Notes: a model not told the origin generated them from the sequence alone. A DNA stretch of 64,000 nucleotides from Lantana camara (GCA_037501455.1 CM074865.1:39600501-39664500), one strand, 5' to 3'; counted from the first letter of the stretch, positions 9,948-22,020 are shown. Numbers and translations are program-made.

Positions 9948-10541
9948 AACATTATATGACTTATCAAGCGGTATAAGCAGAACATCAAAAGCCATTGGGG
10001 ACTACTTCAACCATTGCCTATCCCGAAGTGGAAATGTGAACAAATAGCCATGGATTTTGTTTCGGGATTACCAAGAGTGAGAGGAGGTTAGATGGAATTT
10101 GGGTTACCGTGGACAGGTTGACGAAATCCGCTCATTTTCTTGTAACCAGAAGGTCCGATAAGTGGGTAAGTTGGCTAAGAGATACAATGATGAGATTGTC
10201 AGGCTTCATGGTGTACTTGTTAATATTGTCTCGGATCGGGATCCCAGATTTACTTCAAGGTTATGGCAAGAATTGCAGAAGTGTTTGGGAACAAGGCTTC
10301 AATTCAGCACAACTTTCCATCCTCAGACTGACAGACAATCGGAAAGGTTGATTAAGTATCTGGAGGACTTGTTGAGAGCATGTGCATTGGACTTTCAGAG
10401 CTCGTGGAATGAACAGTTACCGTTAATCGAGTTTGCTTACAACAATAGCTATCAAGCCTTGATTGAAATGACCCCCTTATGAAGCTCTTTTATGGACGTA
10501 AATGTCGATCACCGTTGTTCTTGGACTTGGAGGAATAGAAT
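9948..10541 (+). pseudogene. Integrase core, element A
   Basis: Several frameshifts and stops interrupt a recognisable integrase. Visible pieces are DGIWVTVDRLTKSAHF with the first catalytic Asp (about 10095-10140), VSDRDPRFTSRLW with the second Asp (about 10225-10265) and HPQTDRQSERLI with the catalytic Glu (about 10320-10350). [10 protein letters not shown] and the start of a PYEALYGRKCRSP segment follow. A stop replaces a residue just before the DGIW segment and another follows LDLEE (about 10536). Integrase inserts the cDNA into the genome; this copy could not. Confidence 0.85.
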
Positions 10542-11110
10542 TTGACCAAGCAAGACGGGATTAAAAGAGGGGAAAAGAAGGAAAAACCCCCTAAGATTGT
10601 ACAAGAGGCTATTGATAAGGTTCAGATAATTAGACAACGGATGAAGGCTGCTCAGGATCGACAAAAGAGTTATGCAGATTTTCGGAGGAAGAATTTGAAG
10701 TTCGAGATTGGAGATAAGGTTTTCTTAAAGGCTTTCCCCACGAAAAGGATTCTCAAGGATTGGACGAGGAAGAAAATTTAACCCTCGGTATATGGGACCG
10801 TATGAGATTTTTGGGGAAAATTGGGGATACGACCTATCGATTGGACTTGCCTCCGAATTTAACTGGAATTCATAACGTGTTTCATGTTTCACAGCTCCGA
10901 AAGTATTATTGAGACGAGTCCGAGGTTCTACCGGTTGAGGAAGTGGAATTAGAACCGGATCTCACCTTCGTTCAGAAGCCGATTAAGATATTGGATCGAG
11001 AGTTTCAGGAACTTCGAAATCGGCGTATTCCACTAGTCAAGGTTCTTCGGAGAAGTGATAAAACCGAAGAGGCTACGTGGGAGACAGAGGATAAGATGTA
11101 AAAGATTTCA
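10542..11110 (+). pseudogene. Integrase C-terminus and chromodomain, element A
   Basis: A basic region (10542-10781) with KAAQDRQKSYADFRRKNLKFEIGDKVFL matches the GPF/Y-type integrase tail. After a frame break, LPVEEVELEPDL and IKILDREFQELRNRRIPLVKVL...EEATWETEDKM form a chromodomain of the plant chromovirus type. This domain is thought to steer integration to heterochromatin. Stops follow at the natural end of pol. Confidence 0.8.
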
Positions 11111-11136
11111 CCCTGATTTGTTTCCGAGCGAGCAAT

Positions 11137-11171
11137 GAATCCGAGGACGGATTCTTTTAAGGGGGAGAGAT
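11137..11171 (+). other. Stem-loop and polypurine tract, element A
   Basis: Stem GAATCC (11137-11142)/GGATTC (11149-11154) with loop GAGGAC, then TTTT and polypurine tract AAGGGGGAGAGA abutting the 3' LTR at 11172. The tract primes plus-strand cDNA. Element D has the identical stem and loop; F, B and G have other stems. Confidence 0.9.
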
Positions 11172-14100
11172 TGTAACGCCCCGACTTTTCGGACGTAAAG
11201 GTAGGACGTATGTGTTTACCTATTTGCGCGAATTAATTGTTTTTACGTGTTTTATATTTTATTTTATTATAATTGTTATTATTTTATTATATTATATTAT
11301 CTTATTTTAATATTATTAATGTTATATATATATATATATTTCGTATTATATATATATATATATGTTTAATTATATTATTATTAATTTAATGATTATGCTA
11401 ATTATATGTTATGTTAATTAATCATGGTTTAATTAATTATTTATATATATATATATATATGTATATAATTATACGTAGATAAATATATTTATGCATGAAT
11501 TTCAATTTTTGCATGGGTTTAATATAATTATGCATGAAATCATATTTATGCATGGGAATTTTAATTCATGCATGAATTGCATGAAAATCATAATTTTTGC
11601 ATGGGGATGATTTCTGCATGAATTTTATTTCATATGCATGAGAATTAATATATTCATGCATGAAGATTTTATTTATGCATGGGATTTATGTTTAGTTGCT
11701 TGGATCGATCATATCACAAAATTTGTGCTTCGTTCTCTTATGAAATGATATCAAATTGCCACGATTTTGTAATATGTTGTACATATATGTGTTATGAACA
11801 TGATTTTATGCTCAATTTACATTTTCGAATTCATTTGATTAGTTAACGGATTTAATTTGTTTTGAGGAACCAAAACGGGAGCTAACGAGCATTTAGCGTA
11901 CCCTTGGTTCCGAATTTAATATCTTGAGCTCGGGAACTCGGATTCGAGTTTCGTCAACTCCGCTGAACTCGTAACGAAAATTCGAGTTTAGTAAACTTAG
12001 CCTTATAATTTTCCTAAGTCGTTTGGAACTCCGAAATCCAACCGAAAAACGAAACGGAGACCAACTTGACCTTGTTGCACTAAATCAGCCATATCTTGGC
12101 CAAACCATAACCAAATTAACCATGGTTTGATTCTTTTTAACCCTAACTCAACCATCTATCAGTACATATCAAGCCCTAACCGAGATTATCCTCACACAAG
12201 CCCCAAAACTCAGCCAAAGCTTCTGTTCCTTATTCCAGTCCCGAAACCCTTCAAACCTTGGAGATTTTGGAGCTCAATCTCATCCAAACTTTAACCAATC
12301 ATCAAGGTAAGTTAAGGGTTATATTATATGTTTAATTCTGATCATTTTAATCCTTCCATTCATGATTTTGAGCATGGGTTCTTCATTTCTGGACTGTTTT
12401 TCCGAAATAGAAGATTTTGGGCAAAATCTTGATCTCCTTTGATTCTCTATGGTTTTGAGTGATTCCAAGCCTGAGATTAATTGTTTTAACATCCTCATAT
12501 CATTTATGATCATTGCTTTCGTGGTTGTTGCGATATATATGAGATATCATTTATGTAATTTTTCAGAAAATTTCACATAAGGTCACGTGTGCTTCCATGC
12601 CTTGCTTGATCACTTTTGGAACTGATTTACTTGTTGATTATATGATGTTTTGCTGCGTATTTGGTGGCTTTTTGGACTTGAACTGAATCGGATTGATTGA
12701 GCTCAAGCTTGCTCTGTTTTCTTCGAAGCTTTGCCCTGTTTTTCACACTGGATTTTGCTGTCATTTTTGCTGTGATTTCCTTCTTCCTTTTTGTTGTCTC
12801 TTTCTTGGATTCTTGGGTGTGTTTAACTGAGTCTTTTACAGCTTTTCATGCATGATTGGGTTGCCTTTCTTGCTCGTACATGGCTGTAGTTGCTGCTGCA
12901 CTTTTCTGTTAAAAACAGGGGTTGATTTCTGGGTTGGGACACGGGGGTGTCGTTTGCTGCTTTTCCGGCGAGGCACGGGGGTGCTGAGTGGGTTGATCTT
13001 GCTGTACCGAGACACGGGGGTGTCTCGGTCCAGGCTAGGGTGGTGACACGGGGGTGTCACCCCGTTTTGGTTGATTTCTGCTGCTTTTTCTTTGAACTGT
13101 TGCTGCTGTTATTTCCATGGCTTTGCTGCTTCTTCTGTGTGTGTTCTGTACGTTGTGTTGTGTCTTGGATGCATGCATGCATGGCTGTGTATTTATCTAT
13201 ATGTAAGGTGTGGGTTTATGTTTATAATGCATGCATGGTTTGTGTATAAAATATAACATATATGCATGCATGGGGTGTGTGAGTGTGTACGTGAATATAT
13301 ATATATATATATATTATATATATTATATGTTATATGTTATTATATATTTAGTATATTATATATATATATATTATATTATATATATATATTTATTATATAT
13401 ATTTTAAATATTATTTGATTTAATTTAATTATTGAAATTAATTGATTTCCATTTCGCGTATTTATTTTACTGACTATTGTTTGAACGTTTCCAATTATTT
13501 ATTTTATTCCTCAATGTGAATTTGAATAATATGTGTTATGCTTCTTAAATGAATTTTAGATTAATTGATATGCATTATGAATTTATGAAATTATGAAATT
13601 AAATGAAATATATGAACGAATGATTTGATTATATGATTTAAATTATTTAATCGTGCACATGAACATTTTTATGATATAACATGATTATTTATGCATTCAT
13701 GTCATATGTACTTCATTGCCGAGCGTCATATGTGGTCATTGAGTCTCATACCTTTTCTTTTACACAGATTCGGGTTTGGTCGGAGACGAGGGCGAGCATT
13801 GAGACGCTTGTACCTTTCTTTTGCTTTGGTAAAGGTGGGTTTTTCTTCTACTAGTTAAACAACCCTATAAATCCCTTATGTGCAAAGTTTTAAGCCAAAA
13901 TAATATATTTATATAATCGAGTCATTTTGGGTAAATGATTTCAAACGTATGACCCCTTTTTAATTAAGAAACCCTACCTTATGTTTGGCGAGACACATTT
14001 CTGATTTCTGATTTCTGATTATGGGCCCCGGGACTTAGTATATGTGGCTAACCGAGGAAGCAAGGGCTGACGGGGATCCCATATACTAGTTCCAAACAAA

Positions 14101-14999
14101 CTATGGTGATACCGGCCCTCGCTAGGAGTTTTAGCGAGGAATGGGAGCTGAGTGCCTTTGGGGGATTCATGTACCCCCATTGGCCCCTGTAAAAAACCGG
14201 TGGTCAGGTCTAGCTAACTTGTCCACCACCCGGAGGAAGAAGGTGTATATGTATGATTATGATCATTTATGTATGTGCACGAAAGATATGTATGATAACC
14301 ACTAATTATGATATGATTACACGAGGAGATGGTTGGAGATTGTGCACGCTCACTCGCCGAGCTTAAACCCTTATGAACAATTATGAATGAAAATGAACGT
14401 CGTAATCCCGTTGATGTTTTCTATTGTTTTAACCACTTGGTAAATTCTTATCAAACTTCACACGGGATTAGGGCTTGCATGTATGTGTTTAAATTATGTG
14501 ATATTGTATATTTATGCCCCGTGTTTATACCCACCAGTCTCTTTTAGACTGAACCCGGTTGTTTTCAGCTGTTTTGTGCAGGTATAGGAGTGCTAGGCGG
14601 GAATACAAGTCGTCTAGGTCTTGCATTTATGTTTAGCACTTCTTTTCAGTCTCATATTCATACTTTAGTTGCTACTCTTGTATTTGATCATAGTATAAAT
14701 TGGAGCGTTATGATTTTGTAGGCCGTGAGTGCCGTTGGATATTCGAATGCTTTTGTGTATCTATTTTTGGAGCTTGATGGCTCACTGTATATGCTTTGTC
14801 GTTATTGCTTCCGCAAATTCTCTTTAACTCTGATTTTATATGTTCCTTAAGTTGATTGGTTCAAGGGTTAGTCCCGCCTAGCATAGCGTGTGTGTTGTGT
14901 CCCCGTTCGCCGTGGATTTGGCACGTGTATGGACTTCTATTTCATATACGGGTCGGGTCTCGGTGCGGGGGATGTGGTACCTTACGCTCGGGTGCTACA
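11172..14999 (+). repeat. 3' LTR of element A
   Basis: 3828 bp and almost identical to the 5' LTR; only scattered single-base differences are visible (for example cacttagcg/catttagcg near 4525/11890). It is followed by the CAAGG duplication at 15000. Hairpins, donor-like site (GT 12307-12308), TGCATG cluster and structured module are all present. The third hairpin of the cassette is intact here (stem CCGAGACAC/GTGTCTCGG, loop GGGG, 13007-13028), whereas the 5' copy has lost a base. Confidence 0.95.
12939..13061. repeat. GC-rich hairpin cassette in 3' LTR of A
   Basis: Same four-hairpin cassette as at 5571-5693, with the 9-bp third stem intact at 13007-13028 (loop GGGG) and the 8-bp GGTGACAC/GTGTCACC hairpin after it. 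Confidence 0.9.
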
Positions 15000-15004
15000 C
15001 AAGG
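15000..15004. repeat. Target-site duplication CAAGG (right)
   Basis: Repeats 3798-3802 directly after the 3' LTR of element A. Confidence 0.95.
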
Positions 15005-15975
15005 CGTACACCTGAGCATGAATCGCGGGTCTCGGATTTCCTCCCGGCACATAATCCGGCCTTTTGCGTGGGCATCGATCTAACATATGCTCCGGTGACC
15101 CACATCCGAAGTACCTCTTGTGAAGTTTCCAATAATTCTCCGACAAGTGATTTTTTCGTCGGCAATGCACACACTTGGGACCCTTGATAGCCATAGGAGG
15201 ATTTGGATTCGCCGGTTTATGTTGCTTGTTTTGAGAATTCGGAAGGGGATGGACTTCATACACCGTTCTCTTTCCAAGAATTGCTTGTGAACCCGAACTA
15301 GAACCTTGGCGGTATATGAACTCTTTCTTCTCATAACTACCCGATCCTCAACTCTCAAGGCCTCGTCCGTCACCTTTGCCCACGTGCTAGTGTTTGAAGC
15401 TTCCAATGCATCCTTCATGTCCTCCCGAAGTCCTTGAAGGAATTGTGAGGCCTTATCTTCATCGTCATTTGCAATACTTGGGGCGTAGTGTGAAAGCCTC
15501 TCGAATTTATTAATATAATCCGTTACCGACATCCGCCCTTGCCTGAGATCCATAAACTCTCTCAAGCGTCTATTTCGGATAGCTTTCGGGACATACTTGC
15601 TCTTGAACTCCCGAACAAACACCTCCCAAGTAATTTCTTCCCCGGAGGCCTCTAGTTTCACCTGGACACTCGAGCACCAATTATATGCTTGTCCTTGTAT
15701 CATGGTGAGGGTGCATTGAAGTTTCTTATCCGGTCCACAAGGTATAAGATTCCATATCCTATTCGTTTGGACCAACCATTCTTCGGCTTGAAAATTATTC
15801 CCACCAATGAAAACCGGTGGGTTTTAATTCTTGAATTCTCTAAGGGTGACGGTAATAAGACCTCCACCATGATTACCCGCCGGAGGAGCATTGTTCCTTT
15901 ATTGGTTACGTTGCTCTAAGAATACCGCGGGCCTTTCCATAAAGTTCCCCGGATCTATTTGTGGTGGTGGTGGTG
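15005..15975 (-). pseudogene. gag of element F (broken)
   Basis: Minus-strand Gag: a poly-Pro stretch at the cut end (15975), a stop after LEQRNQ, then GGNNFQAEEWL...WEVFVREFKSKYVPKAI and MSVTDYINKFERLSHYAP...FLQGLREDMKDAL, a clear retrotransposon Gag capsid, in the open part to 15080. A frameshift near 15270-15300 leads to the nucleocapsid (about 15050-15200), where the last Cys of the first knuckle and the first Cys of the second have become Tyr. It ends in PRPAIHAQVYAL at the CAAGG site. The N-terminus, leader and PBS are missing, cut by the CACTA fragment at 15976. Confidence 0.85.
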
Positions 15976-16235
15976 GCACTACTAGAAAAACGTCTTATAG
16001 CGACATAAATTTAGCAACGAAAATTATTTGTTGCTATTTAGCAACGGATATAGCAATGAAAAAAAAAATCGTAGCAAAATGCTTTAGCAACGGAATTTTC
16101 GTTGCTAAATTCGTTGCTATATATGAAAAAAAATAGCAACGGATTTTTCGTTGCTAAAATTAAATAATAAAAAAAATAAATAAATTGGTATATATAGCGA
16201 CGAAAATTCCGTTACTACTAAAATAAAAACCTAAT
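15976..16235 (+). mobile_element. End fragment of a CACTA element
   Basis: Begins with terminal inverted repeat CACTACTAGAAAAACG, characteristic of plant CACTA (En/Spm) elements, inside the poly-Pro codons of gag F. Subterminal repeats TAGCAACG/CGTTGCTA follow, for example 16085-16107 (8-bp arms, 7-nt loop). No matching right end is seen; the sequence changes to family B near 16235 (edge approximate), so the element was cut or recombined. Its repeats differ from those of the CACTA at 21661, so it is another family. Confidence 0.8.
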
Positions 16236-16482
16236 AATGTGTTTGTTTGCATTCACGATCTCATTTGTCTAGGTCGTTCGGCTTAGGATTAGGATTATGA
16301 TCTCTTTTGTTTAGGTCGTGTGAGTTTGTCTAGGTCGTTCGGCTTAGGATTATTTGTTTGTTTGCATTCACGATCTCATTTATGTGACATAATTGTTATT
16401 AACTATGTTAATCGTTCACATGAACATGCACTTGCTAATCGACATGCACCTATATTTCTATTGTAATTTTGAGATTTTCAGG
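16236..16482 (+). mobile_element. Family B leader (+ copy), PBS lost
   Basis: Matches, in the opposite orientation, the leader between PBS and gag of the B copies at 38096 and 45473. The PBS and 5' LTR are absent. A segment is duplicated: GTTTGTTTGCATTCACG starts at 16241 and 16356, and GTCTAGGTCGTTCGGCTTAG at 16267 and 16328. It ends in GATTTTCAG|GATA, an acceptor-like site in which the gag ATG has become ATA (16483-16485). Confidence 0.75.
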
Positions 16483-17375
16483 ATACCATCTATGGATCCG
16501 ATAGCAACTGTGTACTGGGAGTTTGGGACTTTTAATCCTCCGCACTTCCGAGGAGGAAATCATATTGGAGCCAGGGAGTGTATCGCAGAGATAGAAGGGA
16601 TATTTTGAGTATGGCCATGTGAAGCTCAAAACAAGGTCCGCCTTGTTGCTCTACTTTTATAAGGCCAAGCAAATTTATGGTGGGCTAGAGTTACTCAACA
16701 ACTAGAGGCGACGGGAGAAGCAATACTATGGGATGTATTTTTTCGGGAATTTAGGAAAAGGTACACGCCCGCCATTCTACAAGAGCAAAGACTTGAAGAG
16801 TTTCTCGCCCTTAAACAAGAAGACAACACCATTATGGAGTATTTGGAGAAGTTCGAAAGGTTGGGTGCATATATACCACATATTACAAGTGATGATCGGT
16901 TGAAAGCTAAGCACTTCATGAAGGGCCTTCGGGATGAGTTTAGAGAAGCTTTGAGCGTAAGAGATACGAGTACATGGAACCAAGCCGTTGAGAAGGCATT
17001 ACGGGTCGAAACTCGGTTGATGACAAGAAAGGGGCATGAAAAGGATACACTGGAACAATCATTTGAGCCCAGATCTTGTTCTAACCTACAAGTGGGAAAG
17101 AGAGTAATTCGACAAGGAGCACAGACTAAGAAGATAAGTAAAAAGAAGAAATCCAAGCCCCGGAAGACTCCTTGGTTCAAAAAGGAATTTCCACCGTGTG
17201 CTCATTGTGGAGGAACCAACCACACTCATGATGGATGTTGGATCCGGTTGAAGAGATGTTATGCTTACGGGTCTTCAGAGCATAAGTCTCCGGATTGTGA
17301 TCGTTCGAGTAATAAACAAAGAAGAAGGGATCAAAAGCCTCAAGTTGGAGATCAAATCAAACCCAAGAACCGAGG
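16483..17375 (+). pseudogene. gag of family B (+ copy)
   Basis: Gag-like with two stops in the early capsid (TGA 16606-16608 and TAA 16660-16662); the related copy at 37703-38095 has sense codons there. From 16834 the frame is open: MEYLEKFERLGAYIP, FMKGLRDEFREALSVRDTSTWNQAVEKAL, then a Lys-rich linker and a nucleocapsid with CAHCGGTNHTHDGCW and CYAYGSSEHKSPDC, in which the second Cys of the last knuckle is Tyr. The start codon is mutated to ATA. It would package element RNA in a working copy; this one is dead. Confidence 0.85.
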
Positions 17376-18837
17376 TAATTGCATTCATGGCACCACATTC
17401 ATGCATATTTATTTTGGGGAAACCCATTTTTATTGCTATATTTCTCCTTATTTGTTGCCTCTCGTTGCTTGTTCTTCGTTTCCTAGTCGTTCTTTACCTT
17501 TGTTGTTGTTGTGGTGGTTGCTTTTCTTGTTGTTGTGAGTTGAGAGTCCGAGTGTTTGGTGAGTTGTGAGGGCCGAGCTTGCCCGGTGGTTGTTCTTGAA
17601 GGCGCCTAGTTCTCGTTAAGGTAACTTCATTACCGTAGGCGTTGGTGGTTGCTTTTGGAGGTCCTTTCGGGCCCAACGATATTTTCGGGTGTTGGATTGA
17701 AGCAGTTGGTTATTCCAGGACGGTGCAATAAGCTTTGTGACTTTCCTTTGGGTTAACTGAGAGGTTGGGTCAAGTTTAAGGAGACAAAGATCGAAGTAAG
17801 ACACCTTGGTGTTTCTTTGAAGGCTGGAATTTGTTTCCACCCGATAAGGACATCGAGGTTGTCGTGGTCTTCCCGGAGTCGACCTTGTTCGAAGATTCCC
17901 TACCGGATGACTCTAGCGTGGATGTTAGGGTTCAATATGTAGTTGACACGCTCTTAGAAGGTAGTTTCATCACTTCGAGTACTTCTTCGTGGAGTGTTCT
18001 TATCCTATCTAAGAAGAAGATGGGGCGTTAAGATGAAAATAACTACCGTGAGCTACACGGGTTAATCGTGGGGGAGAATACCCTTCTGGCTTGCCTCGAG
18101 GAGTCGTTCGCCCTTCTTCAGCATTCCGTAGTTTTTGTTAAGGGTGGTTTCAACAAGGGTATTGTCGACTGCGTGTTCTGGTAGAAGAACCGATAAGTGC
18201 CTCCGAGAGTAAGTCATTAGTGTTATCGGGGTTCAACTGGAGATTCGTCTTTGCAGAAGCCGTCATCCCGTGAAATGAAAGACAAGGAAGAGGCATGGTT
18301 CGAGTGGATAGGCTTTTGAAGAGAGTTACCTTGATTACACGAGGATACTCAAACTTCTCCGTTACAATCGAGGTACTAAGGAAGACTTCGGTTGTGCGTG
18401 GCTAACGGAGAGTTAGAGCTTATGTCTCAAGAAGTGCTTGGGCACGAGACTAAGTCCACTCATGGTTCGTGACTTGAAGAGCCGGTAATGGAGTTGTGGC
18501 ACGAGAAAAGACATTGCAAAATTTGTGTAGCAATGTTTAACATGCTCTCAGTTAAAGATTGAGAACCTTTCCGGCATGGTTCTCTAACTACTTTCGAACC
18601 CTAAATTGGAAGTGGGAGCAAACTGGACACGAAGTTGGCTAAGCTAAGGAGATTACCGGGATATGAGAAACCTTCTTCATTTCTAATCGAAGAAGTGATA
18701 TCCCGAGGAGTTTACAGCTTTTGTTGATCAGAGTGGCGCAGCGGAAGTGTGGGGTTGGGTTCGTCTCAAGAGTCCTCCTAGTTCTCGCTTAGGACCTGAG
18801 GACAAGTCCTTTTGAAGGAGGGGAGTTTGTAACATCC
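17376..18837 (+). pseudogene. Very diverged pol relic and 3' tail, family B
   Basis: No long frame. The stretch at 17831-18120 aligns by eye with the N-terminal part of RT: FPPDKDIE, then GSFITSSTSSWSVLILSKKKMG, then NYRELH, in the spacing of PPxRDIE...[22 protein letters not shown]...DYRELN. Near 18400-18530, ELELMSQEVLGHETKSTHG and VMELWHEKRH recall the RNase H segment ending in WRHY. The palm between them is gone. The tail ends in stem-loop AGGACCT/AAGTCCT with loop GAGGAC (18791-18810, one mismatch) and polypurine tract AAGGAGGGGAG. The assignment is by pattern and moderate. Confidence 0.5.
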
Positions 18838-21660
18838 CGCTCGTGCAGCCATTCCAGGTACGCCTCTACGAGAGAGTTCTTTGTGTGTTTAATTATTTAA
18901 TTATGCAATTATGTGTTATTTTAATGCTAAGGTGATTATTTGATATTACTTGAATTTGATTGTTTAATTTATAACTTGAGTTTTAACGTTTACATATGCA
19001 TGTATTGTAATTTGCTATGTATGTGCCCGAATTTAATTCCGTTTCTTGTGAAATTTTGATATATGTGAATTACATGAGTTATGAACGTGATTATATGCTC
19101 GTTGTATGTTTTAGAGTTTGATTTATGTGGTTCTTGGCTCGTTTTGTAAAAACGGGATTTGTGAGGGACTTGAGGGCCTAACGCGTTTAGCGTATCTCGT
19201 GTTTCAGAAGGCGTAACTTGAGCTCGGGAATTCCGATTCAAATTTCGGAAGATGCGTTGGACTCGTAACGAAGAATGAAAGTCAAGGAATCTAACTCTGT
19301 ATTTTTCTAAGCCCATATGACCCTCCGAAAGTCAACCGGAACAAGCACGTAGAGACAAGAAGACCCCTTTGACTAGTCTTGAGTGTGTGGACCCTACCTT
19401 AACCCAAGTTATGCCTTAACCATGACTTTTATGCCTTGTATGCACTCCTCTCTCTCCTTCCCCAGCCAAAATTTCGGACCCCTCTCCCCAACACAAGATA
19501 TTTTGCTCTAAAGTGAAGGAAGGAAGAAAGGAAAGAAGAAAGAAGAGGAAGAAGAAGGGTTTGCCATTTTTTGCTCCACGCTTTGCCTCCAAGCTCCATC
19601 TTCTCTCATCTAATTGAAGAGATAACTTCATTTTTGTGTCCTCCATGTCTTTGTGCTAACTTTGCCTTTGATTTTACAAGTTTTAATCCATGATTGCTTG
19701 ATATATGAGTTAGAGCTTGAATAGTAAGGGTTTTGTAGAAATTGCATGATCTAGCTTGCTTCCTTGTAATTCCTTTTGGTTTAAGGCATGTATTTAGTCC
19801 CTAAGACATCATATGTGATATATATGAAGTTGAATTGAGTGTAACTTGAGAATCCATGACTTTGCCATTATTGAACTTTGGAGTTTTTGCATGATTTGCC
19901 TTAATCTCTTCCCTTGCATGAGTGTTGCTTGTTTGGTCCGATTTTATGGCTTTTCTTGCATGAGTTTTGCTTTCCCAACCTTCCTATATGTGTTGCCTTT
20001 ATGCTTGTGTGGTTTGGGATGAGTTTTAATGTGTTTTGGGGAGCAAAACCTTGGTTTTTCGTGGCTGGAGCAAATCCACGGCCATGGATTTCATGCTTTG
20101 AAAACATCCACGGCCGTGGATTCCCTCTGTGTTAAAAATCCACGGCCCTGGATCTCAGGGGCAGAAACTTCTGTGTTCCGTCTTCGTTTTCTTGTTCGTT
20201 TTGTTCGATTCCCTCCCCAATCTTGATCCTAATATGATGAATACTTGTTTATATGTATAAGATGATTTGATATAGCTTGGTATTGCATGAATGTGATATC
20301 TTTATGAGTAATTAATGTGTCATGTATGTTGCATTAAGATTTCGAATTTGTTTGACATAATTTGCTCCTTATGTGATTCGATATGTACCCTAAAGTGCAT
20401 GAATGACTTTGCGCTTTGCTTACTTGACTTGCATGTAATTTCTTTGTTCTTATATGAAGTATATGCCTTGTTTATGAGTTATATGACATGTTTTATGTGA
20501 TGCATGAAGCTTGTGAACTTGTTTGACGTAAAATATGTGATTTATGCATTAATGTGATTCGGTATAAATTCATATGATATAAGTGCTACTTCGTTGCATT
20601 CCTTAAGCATCATACGCATCCATATGCATATGCCGAGCATCTAAGTGGTTCATTTTGAGTCTAAGTTTGCCTTGTGATCTTTGCTTTGTTTTTAGGTGTG
20701 CCCCGTGGTTGAAGAGGCGGTTTCTTAGGAGGGTTTGTGTTTGTTTCGTCGGTGTGGTCGGCAAGGTGAGGTTTTGTTCTTTTAGTTATTACGACCTACA
20801 ACCCTAAATGTGTTTTAAGCCCGCATGCGACATATACGTATATATGTATATAGATATGTGTATGATATGTATTTTGTGGGAATTGGCCCTTTTGTTATGA
20901 AACGTTTGAAAAATGCTTTTATGTATAAGTAAGCTCTATTTTCGTCTCTTTGCTTTGAAAATGGGTTGGTGTGTGTGTGTGTGATATGTTTTGGTGAGAT
21001 AAGCTTTGTGATATGTGTAAGTGTAAGTGTAAGTTTGGGCCACGGAGTTGTGTGTAGTGGGAGATCCGGGACGACCATCGGGGTCACCAGTTGTAACCCC
21101 CGGACACTTCTCCACTTTATAAGATCAACCCTAAACCCACTCGGAGGGAGGTGGGGGACGGAGTCCTTGGGCGTGAGTGTCATGAAACTCACGACCCTAA
21201 CGTGTAAGCGTGGATGCGAAGGGTGGCCACCCTTCCATCCCATGGAGTAAGGAGGTATGTGTTTGTTTTAAGTCGTTGTATGTTAAGTTTCAAGTTTTGT
21301 CTTGTGAAGGAGGTTGGTTGTGCACTCGTACTCGCCGAGTGATGTGTGTGTTATGTTTCCGTTTATGATTCATGAAACGGGTGAGAACTTCTACTTCTTA
21401 AAATTTGGTTGATTTTGGCCTTCGGCCCTAAATCTTTCTCTATATATATGCTATTACGTGTCAAAATAATTTTGATTGCAAAAACCACGCCCGGTTCATG
21501 AATACTCTAAGATTTGAGTATGCTCTGCTATGCTTTGCTCTATATTTATGTACGGGTGTGTGTGTTAGCCCCCTCACCAGTCTTTAGGACTGACCACTCT
21601 TTGTTGTTCCCTTTTTCCCCTTTGTTTATTGAGTTTGCAGGTGCAGGTCTTCGGTTCGTG
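18838..21660 (+). mobile_element. 3' LTR of family B (+ copy), cut by CACTA
   Basis: Starts TGTAACATCCCGCTCG directly after the polypurine tract and lacks its end because a CACTA element sits at 21661. It holds the conserved CTTGAGCTCGGGAATTCCG block (about 19210), a palindrome cassette (20072-20153), an acceptor-like TTTGTTTTTAG (about 20694), and hairpin CAGTC/GACTG with loop TTTAG (21578-21592) followed by a pyrimidine tract and TTTGCAG. ORFs here have no domain. Confidence 0.85.
20072..20153. repeat. Palindrome cassette in LTR 18838
   Basis: Three units: AAATCCA/TGGATTT with loop CGGCCA (20072-20091); the perfect 16-nt palindrome ATCCACGGCCGTGGAT (20106-20121); and ATCCA/TGGAT with loop CGGCCC (20138-20153). 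The stem type is shared with D and G but the loop differs. Confidence 0.88.
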
Positions 21661-22020
21661 CACTACAAGAAAAACCTTTTTTTACTACGGACAAATGACC
21701 ATAGTAAAAGGCCCAAATTCGTAGCAAAAACCCTTTTGCTACGTATTTACTACGAATTTGTGATCGTAGTTGATGTGGCCGTAACAAATATTTTACTACG
21801 ATCAAATGATCGTAGTAAAAACCGTTTGCTACGAAAATTTTAGCTTTTACTACGGACAATAATTCGTACTAAATATAAGACAAATACATCTATTTTTTAC
21901 TACGAATATGCTAGTCGTAGTAAAAAATGTGTATTAACTACGAACAACATTTTGTAGCGAAAACATTTTGAGTTTAAAAGATACCATTCACTACGATCTA
22001 TATTTTGTAGTAAAAAAGTT
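21661..22020. repeat. CACTA terminal and subterminal repeats
   Basis: After the terminal CACTACAAGAAAAA, motif TACTACG and its complement CGTAGTA recur many times in both orientations. The clearest pair has 14-bp arms TTTTACTACGATCA and TGATCGTAGTAAAA with a 2-nt loop (21791-21820). Subterminal repeats are the sites bound by the element's own DNA-binding protein in CACTA families. Confidence 0.85.

Larger units (their letters stand above)
3803..14999 (+). mobile_element. Element A: full-length, defective Ty3/gypsy chromovirus
   Basis: Complete LTR retrotransposon of 11,197 bp: 5' LTR, PBS, gag/pol remnants, polypurine tract and 3' LTR, flanked by CAAGG. A zinc knuckle, protease, RNase H, integrase and C-terminal chromodomain are recognisable, in gag-PR-RT-RH-IN order. 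That places it among plant chromoviruses, probably the Tekay/Del branch (inference from the long LTRs and chromodomain type). The two LTRs match almost base for base over 3.8 kb, so insertion was recent. The coding region has lost the gag capsid core and nearly all of RT and has several frameshifts, so this copy must have been mobilised in trans. Confidence 0.95.

Noticed and set aside
11137..11171. Stem-loop plus T run as a Rho-independent terminator
   Set aside because: This is a plant retrotransposon; the T run is part of the sequence flanking the polypurine tract.
15976..16235. A complete MITE
   Set aside because: Only one terminal inverted repeat is present; no complementary right end or target duplication was found.
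17831..18031. A 66-residue novel small protein in the B+ tail
   Set aside because: Its residues follow the spacing of the RT N-terminal region, so a decayed pol relic explains it better.
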